From an uncultured Ruminococcus sp. (lineage in GTDB: Bacteria > Bacillota > Clostridia > Oscillospirales > CAG-272): 64,000 nt of DNA. A program made the position numbers and the translations under genes. The stretch is taken from positions 76,662 through 140,661 of the forward strand of contig CACZNC010000019.1 in assembly GCA_902782445.1 (NCBI GenBank), written 5' to 3'. A model generated the notes under the pieces. The model was given only the letters and a program-made list of their open reading frames with translations, was not told the origin of the DNA and did no database searches. This document shows positions 34,576 through 43,116 of the stretch, one piece after another (within the stretch, counting starts at the first letter, position 1; each line of letters begins with the position of its first letter).

Positions 34576-35175
34576 ATGGTCATCACCTATACGATCAGGA
34601 ACAGTCTCTATGTGAATCTCACGAATCACTGCACCAACCGGTGTACGTTCTGCGTCCGCGAAACGGCTCCGGGGGAGTATCCCGATCTCTGGCTTGAGCG
34701 GGAGCCGACCCTCGCCGAGATCCTCGAGGACCTTTCCTCCTACAAGACCCTGAACAAATTCTCCGAGATCGTCTTCTGCGGCTACGGAGAACCGACATGC
34801 AGGCTCTACGACATGCTCGAGACCTGCCGCCGCCTCCGCGAAATGACGTCCACCCCGATCCGCGTCAACACAAACGGCCACGCCTCCCTGATCCTCGAGG
34901 AGGACACCGCTCCGCTCTTCAAGGGACTGGTGGACTGCGTGTCGATCAGCCTGAACGCCCCGGATTCCGAGACCTACGCCCGCCTCTGCCGTCCCCGCTT
35001 CGGAGAAGACACCTTCTCCGGCGTGATCAAATTCGCCCGCGAAGTCGTGAAATACGTCCCCTCGGTGGTCCTCACAGCCGTCCGCGGCACGATCACCGAC
35101 GAGGAACTCGAACGCTGCGCCGCCATCGCTCAGGAAATCGGCGCAAAATTCCGGGCGAGGGATTATATCGGGTAA
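34576..35175 (+). CDS. TatD-associated radical SAM protein
   Basis: This 199-residue protein has the radical SAM cluster C-x3-C-x2-C at Cys19, Cys23 and Cys26 ('NHCTNRCTFC'), 'VFCGYGEPTCRL' (the GGE-like SAM-binding strand) and 'VRVNTNGHA'-like strand 4. It matches the short radical SAM family that recurs directly downstream of tatD in Firmicutes; its substrate is not known. I start at 34576 behind GATGGAGGAACG; a start at 34561 is also in frame. It is the last gene before a strong terminator. Confidence 0.9.
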   Translation: MVITYTIRNSLYVNLTNHCTNRCTFCVRETAPGEYPDLWLEREPTLAEILEDLSSYKTLNKFSEIVFCGYGEPTCRLYDMLETCRRLREMTSTPIRVNTNGHASLILEEDTAPLFKGLVDCVSISLNAPDSETYARLCRPRFGEDTFSGVIKFAREVVKYVPSVVLTAVRGTITDEELERCAAIAQEIGAKFRARDYIG

Positions 35176-35205
35176 GATGCCCGCATCCGGTCAAGAGTAG
35201 AATTT

Positions 35206-35240
35206 CCCCCCGACGGTCTTCGGATCATCGGGGGGTGTTT
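35206..35240. terminator. strong intrinsic terminator between convergent genes
   Basis: CCCCCCGA (35206-35213) pairs perfectly with TCGGGGGG (35228-35235) and is followed by TGTTTTC on the plus strand. It ends the nagA-metG-tatD-radical SAM transcript; on the minus strand it has GAAATTC after the stem and is a poorer terminator for tmcAL. Confidence 0.85.
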
Positions 35241-35281
35241 TCATATAAGGAAGGATCAAAACGGACTGAAACGGGATCTAT

Positions 35282-36388
35282 TCACAGCATCACTGCGCTC
35301 TTCCGCATCCACTCTCCCGCGGGTTTTCCGGTGAGGTAGGCGTAGAGATCGTCGGCGGAGCGGTTCAGGGCGATCTGACTCTTGCCCTCTTCGTCGAGGG
35401 AGGAGGTGTCTGCTGGGCGGACGATCACGGGAATGCCGTTTTCCTTTCTGCGGGCGGCGAGGACGGCTCTTCCCCTCCCGTTTGCGGCGAGAAGGAGGGT
35501 AAAGCGCGGATCCCGCTCCGGCTGACCGCGTCCGAGGATCGAGTAGAGGAGTTCCCGTCTCATGCGGGCGGCGGTGTACTTCTTCGTCGGAAGATCAGCA
35601 GTGAAGGCTCCGGGATCGGCGGAAGCGCGGGCGGTCTTCGCGGCGTACCGGAGCAGGTCGTTTTCCGTTTCCCCGCCGAGATAAAGCCGGGCGTGGGCGA
35701 AGAGGAGTGCGTCGAATCCCGCTTCCGGGCAGAGGACGGCGTTTTTCAGGGCGGGCAGGGCTTCCTCTGCCACGAGCTCTTCCGCGGCTTCCCATCCCCC
35801 GGAGGCGAAGGCATCACGGATCTCCGAGGCGGACGGGACTCCGGTCAGACGCTTCACCGGCCGGAAGTCTCCGATCCCCCGCTCCCTGCCGAACCGGATG
35901 TATTCCACCCCGAGACGGTCGTTTCCGCCGGTGAGGATGATCCCGCGCTCCGCGAGCACTTCCTCGAACAGGACGCCGGATCCCGCGCCTCTTTTCTCCG
36001 CCTCCGCCCGGACCATCCGGCCGCGGAATTCTTCGGATCCCCTGTAGTCCGCCGCCGCCCTGAGAAGAGAAAGGTCCCCGGACTCCGATCCGAACATCAG
36101 GCTTCCGGCTCCGATCCCGGCGGCGACGGCGCCCCCTCCCCGGGCGAAATCCTCGGCTCCCGACGCAGACCAGGGATAGGGCAGTTCCAGCACGAGATCC
36201 GCTCCGCACCGGACGGCCGCCTCGGCTCTCGCGTATTTGTCGAACAGCGCGGGGGTCCCCCGTTCCGTGAAATGGCCGCTCATCACGCAGATCACGGGGC
36301 CTCCTCCGGTCCGCGCGAGGGACAAAAGGTGCCGGTGCCCCGGGTGGATTGGGTTGAATTCACAAATAACGGCTGTCGAATCGCTCAT
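35282..36388 (-). CDS. tmcAL: tRNA(Met) cytidine acetate ligase
   Basis: TmcAL uses acetate and ATP to make N4-acetylcytidine at the wobble position of elongator tRNA(Met). The 368-residue protein begins with the nucleotidyltransferase motif 'EFNPIHPGH' (HxGH) and continues with 'VMSGHFTERG', 'DLVLELPYPWSASGAEDFA' and 'GGNDRLGVEYIR', all typical of the former DUF795/YlbM family. It is divergent from ackA, the acetate kinase; both enzymes handle acetate, though this may be coincidence. Confidence 0.94.
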   Translation of the reverse strand: MSDSTAVICEFNPIHPGHRHLLSLARTGGGPVICVMSGHFTERGTPALFDKYARAEAAVRCGADLVLELPYPWSASGAEDFARGGGAVAAGIGAGSLMFGSESGDLSLLRAAADYRGSEEFRGRMVRAEAEKRGAGSGVLFEEVLAERGIILTGGNDRLGVEYIRFGRERGIGDFRPVKRLTGVPSASEIRDAFASGGWEAAEELVAEEALPALKNAVLCPEAGFDALLFAHARLYLGGETENDLLRYAAKTARASADPGAFTADLPTKKYTAARMRRELLYSILGRGQPERDPRFTLLLAANGRGRAVLAARRKENGIPVIVRPADTSSLDEEGKSQIALNRSADDLYAYLTGKPAGEWMRKSAVML

Positions 36389-36422
36389 CTTTTATTTCAT
36401 CCTACAAAGTGCCGCAAAGTTC

Positions 36423-36451
36423 TTGTTTTTTGGGCGGTTTTCCTGTATAAT
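36423..36451 (+). promoter_or_regulatory. ackA promoter
   Basis: TTGTTT (36423-36428) and TATAAT (36446-36451) with a 17-base spacer, 59 bases before the ackA start. Confidence 0.72.
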
Positions 36452-36509
36452 TATATTACGTCTTTCATTTCATGTCAATTATTTTTCTGTTTTCGGAGGA
36501 AATTCCCCT

Positions 36510-37724
36510 ATGAAAGTTCTGGTTGTCAACGCCGGATCGTCTTCCCTCAAGTATCAGCTCTTCGACACCGCGACCGAATCCGTCCTCGCAAAAGGCATCT
36601 GCGAGCGCATCGGCATCGACGGCCGCATCGAACACCGCAAGGGCGAGAACGGCGAAAAGCACAAGGCCGATATCCCGATGGCGGACCATGCCGTCGCCAC
36701 CGAAGTCGTCATCAAATACCTCACCGATCCTGAGCTCGGCGTCATTTCCAGCATGAGCGAGATCGAGGGCGTCGGGCACCGTATCGTCCACGGCGGTCCC
36801 TACTTCTTCGAATCCGTGCTCCTCGACGACGAAGTGCTGGCCAAGCTCGAACTCTGCCGCGACTTCGCTCCGCTCCACACCGGTCCGCACATCATGGGCA
36901 TCAAGGGCTGTCTCGCCGTCATGCCCGACAAGCCGCAGGTGCTGGTATTCGACACCGCGTTCCACCAGACCATGCCTCCGCAGGCCTATATGTACGGCAT
37001 TTCCTGGGATATGTACGAGAAGTACCACATCCGCCGCTACGGCGCCCACGGGACCTCTCACCGCTTTGTCGCCCGCGAAATGGCGAAGCTGCTGGACAAG
37101 CCCCTCGAAGAGACCAAGATCGTGACCTGCCACATCGGCAACGGCGCGTCGATCTCCGCGGTCAAGGGCGGCAAGTGCATCGACACCTCGATGGGCTTCA
37201 CTCCCCTCGACGGCGTCATCATGGGCACCCGCTGCGGCTCCATCGACCCGGCCATCGTTCCCTATATCATGGAGAAGGAAGGCTTCACGCCCGCCGAAAT
37301 GAGCGAGTATATGAACAAGAAGTGCGGCTTCCTCGGCATTTCCGGGATTTCCTCCGACAGCCGCGACATCGAAGCCGCCATCCTCGAGGGCAATGAGAGA
37401 GCCTATATTGCCGCCTCCACCCTCGCCTACCAGTGCAAGAAGTTCATCGGTTCCTACGCCGCTGCGATGAACGGTCTCGACGCCGTCGTCTGGACTGCCG
37501 GCATGGGCGAGAACAACCCCGAGCTCCGGGACCGCGCCTGCGCGAACATGGAATACTACGGCATCAAGATCGACCGCGAACTCAACGCGAAGACCCACCA
37601 CCAGCCCAACACGGTGGAGCTCTCCACGCCCGATTCCAAGGTCAAGGTCTACGTCCTGCCCACGAACGAAGAGCTGATGATCGCCTCCGATACCGAAGAG
37701 ATCGTCAACCGGATGAAGAAATAA
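36510..37724 (+). CDS. ackA: acetate kinase
   Basis: AckA interconverts acetyl phosphate plus ADP with acetate plus ATP, the substrate-level ATP step of acetogenic fermentation. The 404-residue protein has 'VNAGSSSLKYQLF', 'VGHRIVHGG', 'DTAFHQTMP', 'YGAHGTSHRFV', 'CHIGNGASISAV' and 'DTSMGFTPLDG', all ASKHA signature pieces. ATG 36510 follows CGGAGGAAA; the open frame reaches further upstream but would cover the promoter. No pta gene adjoins it here. Confidence 0.97.
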   Translation: MKVLVVNAGSSSLKYQLFDTATESVLAKGICERIGIDGRIEHRKGENGEKHKADIPMADHAVATEVVIKYLTDPELGVISSMSEIEGVGHRIVHGGPYFFESVLLDDEVLAKLELCRDFAPLHTGPHIMGIKGCLAVMPDKPQVLVFDTAFHQTMPPQAYMYGISWDMYEKYHIRRYGAHGTSHRFVAREMAKLLDKPLEETKIVTCHIGNGASISAVKGGKCIDTSMGFTPLDGVIMGTRCGSIDPAIVPYIMEKEGFTPAEMSEYMNKKCGFLGISGISSDSRDIEAAILEGNERAYIAASTLAYQCKKFIGSYAAAMNGLDAVVWTAGMGENNPELRDRACANMEYYGIKIDRELNAKTHHQPNTVELSTPDSKVKVYVLPTNEELMIASDTEEIVNRMKK

Positions 37725-37744
37725 TCCCCGACCAAAACGCTCTG

Positions 37745-37783
37745 CGGCCCTCCTTTCGTCCCTGAGAGGAGAGCCGTTTTTTT
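37745..37783 (+). terminator. ackA terminator
   Basis: CGGCCCTCCT pairs with AGGAGAGCCG (one mismatch) around a 12-base loop, followed by TTTTTTT. Confidence 0.87.
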
Positions 37784-37849
37784 CATTTCCGGCGGGGGAG
37801 CCGAGATGGTGAAGAAGGCGTAAACTTTTTGCGCGGCCCGTCTTTTTTC

Positions 37850-37878
37850 TTGACAAAACGTCCCTGTCCGGCTATAAT
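37850..37878 (+). promoter_or_regulatory. promoter of the DHHW lipoprotein gene
   Basis: TTGACA (37850-37855) and TATAAT (37873-37878) have a 17-base spacer. The leader to the TTG start codon would be about 107 bases; I see no known riboswitch in it. Confidence 0.8.
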
Positions 37879-37991
37879 GAAAGGTGACAGTTTTCCGCAT
37901 TTTCCGACGGGCATGCGCGTCCTCCGATCCTGTTTCGGCTTTGACAGACCGGACGCCTGCCCGCGACTGACATACAAGAAAGGACTTCCCC

Positions 37992-39164
37992 TTGAACGCC
38001 TCGAAACGATTCCTTCCCGCGCTGCTCGCCCTTCTTCTGGCCGCGCTTCCCGCCTGCTCCCTCCGCTCTTCGGAAGAGACGGACCGGCCTGCTGATAAAC
38101 CCGAAACCTCCGTTCTGACGCCCGACGATCCCTCGGGCGGCGTGGGCGAAACGAACGCTCCTTCCGCTCCCGTGTCCGATCCGGGACCTGCCCCGGTGGA
38201 TCCCGGCGCGAACGATCCCGCTCCCGAAGACGTCGTGCCGATCTCTCCCGTCGCCCAGCGCGAAGAACCCGACGCGGATGCGGATTTCTACCCCGACGGG
38301 CTCTTTATCTACGGAAACGCGGTCTATACCCAGGCCTACTATGCCGAGCAGAACGCCGACTGGTTCGCGAAAACAGCCCTCTACTACAAGCAGCTCTTCG
38401 GATGCCGGGTCTCCGTGATCATAGCGCCCCTCTCCTCCATGACGATCCAGAACCCGAAGATCACCTCCGTCATCCCGGATCAGAAGGAGATCCTCGACAA
38501 GATGAAGGCTCTGACGGATCCCTCGGTGAATTTCGTGGACACCTATGACGCGCTGATCGGACACCGGGACGAATATCTCTTCTTCCACACCGATCACCAC
38601 TGGACACAGCGCGGGGCGTATTATGCCTATGCCGCCTTCGCCGAGTCCGTCGGATTCACGCCCGTTCCGCTTTCCTCCATGACCTACGCCATCCGCAACG
38701 ACAACTATTCGGGCAGTATGTACGAATGGACGAAGAACGAAAAGGTGAAGACCTTCGAGGACAAGATCGAGGCCTGGTATCCGACGAAGGCCCATACCAT
38801 GACGGTCGTGACGCCGGAGGGGGAGACGCTGAACTTCAACTCCTCCATCATCGACATGAACGACACCTACGTGACCTTCATCGCCGGGGACAACACCTAT
38901 ACCCTCATCACGGTGCCGGACAACCCGCAGGATCTCTGCTGCCTCGTGCTGAAGGACTCCTTCGGGAACGCTTTCATCCCCTTCCTCACGGAGCACTACG
39001 GGCAGATCCTGGTCGTCGACCCCCGCAAAGAGGAGGGGAACATCTTCGACAAGTACGCGTGGATGAACTTCACGGACATCATCTTCATCAACAACATCGA
39101 AGCCGCCAACTCCTACGCATGGCCGAAGCTCTACATGGGAGCCGTCGGCGTCGCCCTGCCGTAA
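37992..39164 (+). CDS. DHHW family lipoprotein
   Basis: This 390-residue protein has a lipoprotein signal peptide ending 'AALPAC' at about residue 22, then a low-complexity Pro/Asp/Glu/Thr linker to about residue 95. The C-terminal SGNH-like DHHW domain carries 'FFHTDHHWTQRGAYYAY' near residues 196-212 and 'LKDSFGNAFIPFL', a second conserved DSF strand. DHHW proteins are surface-exposed and related to the AlgX/AlgJ acetyl-transfer fold, but their activity is unproven. The start codon is TTG with AAGAAAGGA upstream. Promoter and terminator make it monocistronic. Confidence 0.87.
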   Translation: MNASKRFLPALLALLLAALPACSLRSSEETDRPADKPETSVLTPDDPSGGVGETNAPSAPVSDPGPAPVDPGANDPAPEDVVPISPVAQREEPDADADFYPDGLFIYGNAVYTQAYYAEQNADWFAKTALYYKQLFGCRVSVIIAPLSSMTIQNPKITSVIPDQKEILDKMKALTDPSVNFVDTYDALIGHRDEYLFFHTDHHWTQRGAYYAYAAFAESVGFTPVPLSSMTYAIRNDNYSGSMYEWTKNEKVKTFEDKIEAWYPTKAHTMTVVTPEGETLNFNSSIIDMNDTYVTFIAGDNTYTLITVPDNPQDLCCLVLKDSFGNAFIPFLTEHYGQILVVDPRKEEGNIFDKYAWMNFTDIIFINNIEAANSYAWPKLYMGAVGVALP

Positions 39165-39182
39165 AGCCCTCACATAAATAAT

Positions 39183-39228
39183 ACCGCCGCCCCTTCAGAC
39201 TCTTTTCGAGACCGAGGGGGCGGTTTTC
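39183..39228. terminator. bidirectional terminator between convergent genes
   Basis: ACCGCCGCCCCTT pairs with GAGGGGGCGGT with a one-base bulge, followed by TTTTC on the plus strand. It ends the DHHW transcript and may also stop the long minus-strand operon that ends at 39346. Confidence 0.78.
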
Positions 39229-39345
39229 GTATTCGGAGATATCGGATCAATCTTATTCCAATGGGAGGAAGGCCAGCCGGTGGGAATGGTCCTACCAAGT
39301 GTTCCCAATTTTGGGGGAATCCCTCCGTTTCGGCGTGTATCAGCC

Positions 39346-39738
39346 TTACCTCCCCGGCCTGACGCACATGCCCTCTTCCAACTCCGCCTCCCATTCGACC
39401 GCCACGGCGTCGGAAGAAGACGGACCGCCGAAGCCGAACAGGATCGTTCCGTTTTTTTCCTGCTCGATCTGAATCGGACAGGCGTTGACGACGAAGGCGG
39501 GCTCAGGGAACTCGTCCGATCGGCTGACCTTCCAGACGTAGGTCCCGCCGTCCTCCCCGGTCCAGACGGCCGAGGCAGGGATCGCGTTCAGCATCCGCCC
39601 GCCCGCGTCCTGATAGGTGGGATAGGCGTACCGGATCTGAGGGGACAGCGCGGCGCGGATCTGCGGTCCGAAGAGCATGAACACCGCGACGGAGCACAGG
39701 AAGAGGACAAATATTGTGACGGTGACGATTCGTTTCAT
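39346..39738 (-). CDS. small membrane-anchored hypothetical protein
   Basis: A 130-residue protein with one N-terminal helix ('TVTIFVLFLCSVAVFMLFG', residues 6-24) and an extracytoplasmic beta-rich domain. 'MLNAIPASAVWTGEDGGTYVWKV' resembles the membrane-proximal strands of RND/HlyD-type adaptor proteins ('P-x-S-A-V-x-x-x-G-x-x-x-V-x-x-V'), but it is far too short to be an adaptor. It is the last gene of the lipoprotein/transport operon. I do not assign a function. Confidence 0.7.
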   Translation of the reverse strand: MKRIVTVTIFVLFLCSVAVFMLFGPQIRAALSPQIRYAYPTYQDAGGRMLNAIPASAVWTGEDGGTYVWKVSRSDEFPEPAFVVNACPIQIEQEKNGTILFGFGGPSSSDAVAVEWEAELEEGMCVRPGR

Positions 39739-39766
39739 ACTTCCCTCCTTGTCTTGTGGATCGGGA

Positions 39767-40186
39767 CTAAATCTCGTCGTTGTTATACCGGCGGATCAAT
39801 TCAGAAATGCTCGACGCGGCAAAACTCGTCCTGTTGGTTTCATGCTCCCAGATCCATATTTTGCCGTTCTCGGCGCTTCCGTCGCTCATGATATTGTAGC
39901 AGTAATAGTCTCCGCACCCGTTTCCGCCGAAAAAGATATGCCTGTCGATATCCTCATAGCTTTCCGACAGATATTCCCGGGTCGACAGGGCGACGTCCTT
40001 GATCTCCTCGGTTGAGAACAGCAGCCACCGGTCGCCGTTCATCTCTGTCAGAAGCTCTCTCAATTCGGCGGGAAAGCGGCATCCGACGATTTCTTCCGCT
40101 TCCTGTATTTCCGAAAGTGTTGCGGGTTTCCCGGGAACAGCGTGTATGACATTCTTCGCCAGTTCTTTGATAAGCTCTCTATACAT
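39767..40186 (-). CDS. SMI1/KNR4 (SUKH-1) family protein
   Basis: A 139-residue cytoplasmic protein with the SUKH pattern: 'ATLSEIQEAEEIVGCRFPAELRELLTEMNG' (residues 22-51, given only to mark the segment ends ATLSEI and TEMNG), 'IFFGGNGCGDYYCYNI' and 'IWIWEHETN'. SUKH proteins in bacteria are commonly immunity proteins against polymorphic toxins. No toxin gene is visible next to it, so it may be an orphan immunity gene. It follows a solute-binding lipoprotein gene by 91 bases. Confidence 0.87.
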   Translation of the reverse strand: MYRELIKELAKNVIHAVPGKPATLSEIQEAEEIVGCRFPAELRELLTEMNGDRWLLFSTEEIKDVALSTREYLSESYEDIDRHIFFGGNGCGDYYCYNIMSDGSAENGKIWIWEHETNRTSFAASSISELIRRYNNDEI

Positions 40187-40199
40187 TTTTCAACTTCTC

Positions 40200-40240
40200 T
40201 TTCATTTCCGTAATCTCCGAGCCGTTCCCTAAATCTTCAA
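40200..40240 (-). repeat. candidate permease 3'-end remnant, copy C (degenerate)
   Basis: Read on the minus strand, this intergenic DNA contains CTCGGAGATTACGG followed by AAATGAAAGAGA. It resembles the end of the permease gene at 44346-44395 (GGGGGATTACGGGCTGAAATGA), and one frame translates to RERLGDYGNE against MEGLGDYGLK. The match is partial. Confidence 0.4.
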
Positions 40241-40277
40241 CGGGAGCGGCGGTGCGGGAATCCATGGAAGACCGCGG

Positions 40278-42020
40278 TCACTCCATGACGGCCATGCGGA
40301 TCTTCGAGGCGAGCTCCTTTGCGTCCCCGTCCGTCATATCGCCGGGTTTCAGCGCGTCGAAGCCGTCGCGGATCATATTGAACACGTTCATGTCCGTGAA
40401 CTTCCATCTCACGGACACGTCGTTGAAATCGGCATCTTCCGGGTACTTCGTGACAAGCTGCATGAGGGGATAGGACGCGGCTTCCCCGTCATAGTCCCCG
40501 AGCTGGAGGGACAGAAGATCGTTCAGAAAGAGCGCGGCCTCTTCCTTGTGACGGGAGGCGGGGTTCATGATCATAAATTCGCACCACACCATCCGGAAAT
40601 CTCCCCACGGCGGCTCCGGCCCGTTGTCGTCCGGGTATGTCCGATAGTGCTCGTACAGGGTTTTGAGCGATTCCCCGTTCTCGTCCCGGAATTCCTTTTT
40701 CGTCAAGTCGATCTCCCGGGCCATGTACTGATAAAAGCTGTTGTTGTACGGGTTGTTTTCGTCGGCGGAATCAACCAGGCCGAATTCCGTCGGCACGCCG
40801 AAAATCTCCCCGTTGTACGAGGCGGCGGTTTCCAGGAGCGGCGCGCACCGGGAGAGATTGTCCTTCAAGACGTCGAACTGCCCGAGATCGCAATACGCGT
40901 TCCGTAAGATGTAATACGCCGGAGTCAGCCCCACGGTATAGTAGAGATCGAAATCGTCGTCCTGCGCCAGCAGCTTGGTGTTCAGCTTTTCCACCTCGCC
41001 GTAATTGAACTGTATGACGTTTACGTCGATATCGTGCCGATCCTTGAACAAACTCATCATAACCTGCAGCGTTCCCTGCGGAAAACCGTACACCGCCACC
41101 GTGACGGATTTGTGTTCCTCGTCCAGATTGAAAAACCGGAGCGTTTTGCTGTTGTCCGTGCCGCAGCAAACGATATTCGTCTCCGTCGCGATAAGACCTT
41201 TGACGTTCGGGCCCGAGGCGGCGTCAAATGCCGTCAGCGTGCGGGTGACACGATCCTCAAGAGAAAGCTGTTTCAGTGTCATCCTCTGCGTGATGGAGTC
41301 CCGTACGACCATCAGGAGCGAATCGTTGTAGGGACAGTATTCCGCGTCGCTCACTCCCGTCTGGGAGATCGGGATCCGATCGTCTTCCAACTCCGTCTCC
41401 GCGTTGTACAGCGCGAAATAATAGTTGTCGCTCTGCCATCCGTCGTTGTAGAGGAAAAGGCGGTTCCCCTCGTAGCTGAAAACTTTGCTGATCGAGGAGG
41501 CCACGGGGACGGCGGTCGTTTCTCCGGTCTTCCGGTCGATTTTGTAGAGGGCGAGGGGCTGAGCGGCGTTTTCCGGATCCCTGCCGAGGAACACGAACCA
41601 AGTATCACAGATGGCAAACCCGAAGGCATTTTCCGGAGTGATCCTTTCGTCAAGGCCGGTCACGACTGCTTCCGCCGCGCCGTTTTCGATCCTGTAAAGG
41701 GTCCTTTCCTCCAGCGAGACCGCGTAGATCGCGCCGTGGTATTTCTCGACGAAATCGACGGGCTTTTCAAGAACCGGCACTCCTGTATTCGTTTCTTCAT
41801 CGAAGCGGAACAGGCCGGTGTCCGACGCGTAATACAGCGTGTTCCCGTCAAGGATGATTCCGTTGTTTTTCCCGTCGAAACCGTCGATGACCGGGTCCGG
41901 CGGGGTGGCGTAGGTTTCGGTGGGGTAGACATATTCCTCCGCCTTCTCGGTCCTGCCGCAGGAAAAGAGACAGATACCGGCGAAAAGGCAGAGAACCAGG
42001 ACGATGATCTTTCGTTTCAT
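40278..42020 (-). CDS. propeller-solute-binding lipoprotein (operon 1, member 2)
   Basis: The 580-residue protein has a lipoprotein signal ('GICLFSCG', Cys at about 20). Residues 30-300 are short repeated strands such as 'LYYASDTGLFRFDEETN' and 'LYRIENG', typical of a beta-propeller. From about residue 303 the sequence changes to an extracellular solute-binding fold: 'VTVAVYGFPQG', 'DVNVIQFNYGEVEKLNTKLLAQDDDFDLYY' with the DDDFDLY core near 350, 'FGVPTEFG' and 'MIMNPASRHKEEAALFLNDLL'. It lacks the EQDLDYTV tail seen in the 49-58 kb array. Start 42020 follows GGGAGGGAAGAA. It lies in one operon with two permeases, so uptake or sensing of a ligand is likely; the ligand is unknown. Confidence 0.82.
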   Translation of the reverse strand: MKRKIIVLVLCLFAGICLFSCGRTEKAEEYVYPTETYATPPDPVIDGFDGKNNGIILDGNTLYYASDTGLFRFDEETNTGVPVLEKPVDFVEKYHGAIYAVSLEERTLYRIENGAAEAVVTGLDERITPENAFGFAICDTWFVFLGRDPENAAQPLALYKIDRKTGETTAVPVASSISKVFSYEGNRLFLYNDGWQSDNYYFALYNAETELEDDRIPISQTGVSDAEYCPYNDSLLMVVRDSITQRMTLKQLSLEDRVTRTLTAFDAASGPNVKGLIATETNIVCCGTDNSKTLRFFNLDEEHKSVTVAVYGFPQGTLQVMMSLFKDRHDIDVNVIQFNYGEVEKLNTKLLAQDDDFDLYYTVGLTPAYYILRNAYCDLGQFDVLKDNLSRCAPLLETAASYNGEIFGVPTEFGLVDSADENNPYNNSFYQYMAREIDLTKKEFRDENGESLKTLYEHYRTYPDDNGPEPPWGDFRMVWCEFMIMNPASRHKEEAALFLNDLLSLQLGDYDGEAASYPLMQLVTKYPEDADFNDVSVRWKFTDMNVFNMIRDGFDALKPGDMTDGDAKELASKIRMAVME

Positions 42021-42034
42021 TTCTTCCCTCCCTC

Positions 42035-42493
42035 TCATTTGAGCAGAATATCATAGATCCGGCTGACCACCCCCATCGGCGCCTCCTTCGTGATCCCGCC
42101 GCCGCGCGCGCAGACGGTCAGCATATCGGTCCCCGTCCACCGTTCCAGACGAAGGGAGAGATAATCGTTATAGACCTTCGACTGATTCTCCGCGATCTCC
42201 GTTTTCCGGGAGGCGGGGACAAACGGACGCTTCACGAAACGGCTGTCCATCCGAAGATCCTCGTACAGCACCCCATCCACGGTGACGGAACCTGTGAAAT
42301 CCGGCTCCCGGAAGAGCTTCGGCCACATCCGGACGTCGATCTCAAGCTCCGCCGCCGCGTCGACGCCGTTCACGTGGGATCCGGCCGTCCCCGACCACCG
42401 GAACGTCCGCGGGAGGTGATACAGGATCAACAGCAGTGCCGCAAGAATCACGCAGAGGATCAGAAGGATTTTTCTTATTTTCGCCTTTTGCAC
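42035..42493 (-). CDS. small single-pass membrane protein, paralog 2
   Basis: A 152-residue protein with one N-terminal helix ('ILLILCVILAALLLILYHLP') and an extracytoplasmic domain. It is a paralog of the upstream protein at 42550-43011: both have 'YHLP' at the helix end, an 'ELEIDVRMW / EMEITLRVKRW' strand and 'GSVTVDGVLY / GSVSVDGIEY'. No family recognised. It sits 14 bases upstream of the solute-binding lipoprotein gene and may be an accessory subunit. Confidence 0.7.
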   Translation of the reverse strand: MQKAKIRKILLILCVILAALLLILYHLPRTFRWSGTAGSHVNGVDAAAELEIDVRMWPKLFREPDFTGSVTVDGVLYEDLRMDSRFVKRPFVPASRKTEIAENQSKVYNDYLSLRLERWTGTDMLTVCARGGGITKEAPMGVVSRIYDILLK

Positions 42494-42549
42494 AGAATTC
42501 CATCTCCTTTCGGCTTACAGCTCCGGTGTCCGTCTCACAACCCCCCGCC

Positions 42550-43011
42550 TTATTTACTGTCATCAACCGAAAACACATACGTCGCGATTTTTTCAGCCGG
42601 GAAGTTGGAATAATGAAGGGTCGCCTGCCTGCCATCGAGGACAAGATCGACGTAATTCTGCATCCAGTCCAGCACTTCCTGCGAGGTCACAATGTGCGCC
42701 TTTCCGTCCGTCGCGGGATGGGGAGTGTGGAACTGATTCGGCAGCCGCCACCCTTGCGCTTTGGAGTATTCGATGCCGTCCACCGAAACGCTTCCCGCAA
42801 GCCGATCCGCCGAAAACAGCATCTTCCACCGCTTCACCCGGAGCGTGATTTCCATCTCCCGATCCGCAAGCTCCGCCACACCGAATTCCGGCGTCACGCG
42901 GACGGTCGCCTCGATTTTCTCCGGCAGGTGGTAGGCGAACAGGAACGCGAGGACGGCAAAGATCAGAATGACCACAGAGACGATGATGATTCTCTTTTTT
43001 GCGTTTTCCAT
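42550..43011 (-). CDS. small single-pass membrane protein, paralog 1
   Basis: A 153-residue protein with an N-terminal anchor ('IIIVSVVILIFAVLAFLFAYHLP', shown only to mark the helix at residues 9-31) followed by a beta-rich exterior domain. ATG 43011 has AAAGGAGG five bases upstream. The open frame continues upstream to 43080, but that part reads as a remnant of a permease C-terminus. Paralogous to the next gene downstream; unknown function. Confidence 0.72.
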   Translation of the reverse strand: MENAKKRIIIVSVVILIFAVLAFLFAYHLPEKIEATVRVTPEFGVAELADREMEITLRVKRWKMLFSADRLAGSVSVDGIEYSKAQGWRLPNQFHTPHPATDGKAHIVTSQEVLDWMQNYVDLVLDGRQATLHYSNFPAEKIATYVFSVDDSK

Positions 43012-43038
43012 GGAAGCCTCCTTTACAGATTCCAGATT

Positions 43039-43090
43039 ATTCATTTCAGCTCGCAATCCGTAATCCGAGAACCTTTCCATAACTTTATCG
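43039..43090 (-). repeat. permease 3'-end remnant, copy B
   Basis: On the minus strand GTTATGGAAAGGTTCTCGG, ATTACGG and GCTGAAATGA occur in the same order as at the end of the permease gene (44346-44395). In frame it translates as VMERFSDYGLR against VMEGLGDYGLK. It lies between the propeller lipoprotein and the small membrane protein gene and looks like the trace of a deleted or duplicated permease. Confidence 0.6.
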
Positions 43091-43116
43091 AAACAGGCTC
43101 CCCGAATGTGTACGGT

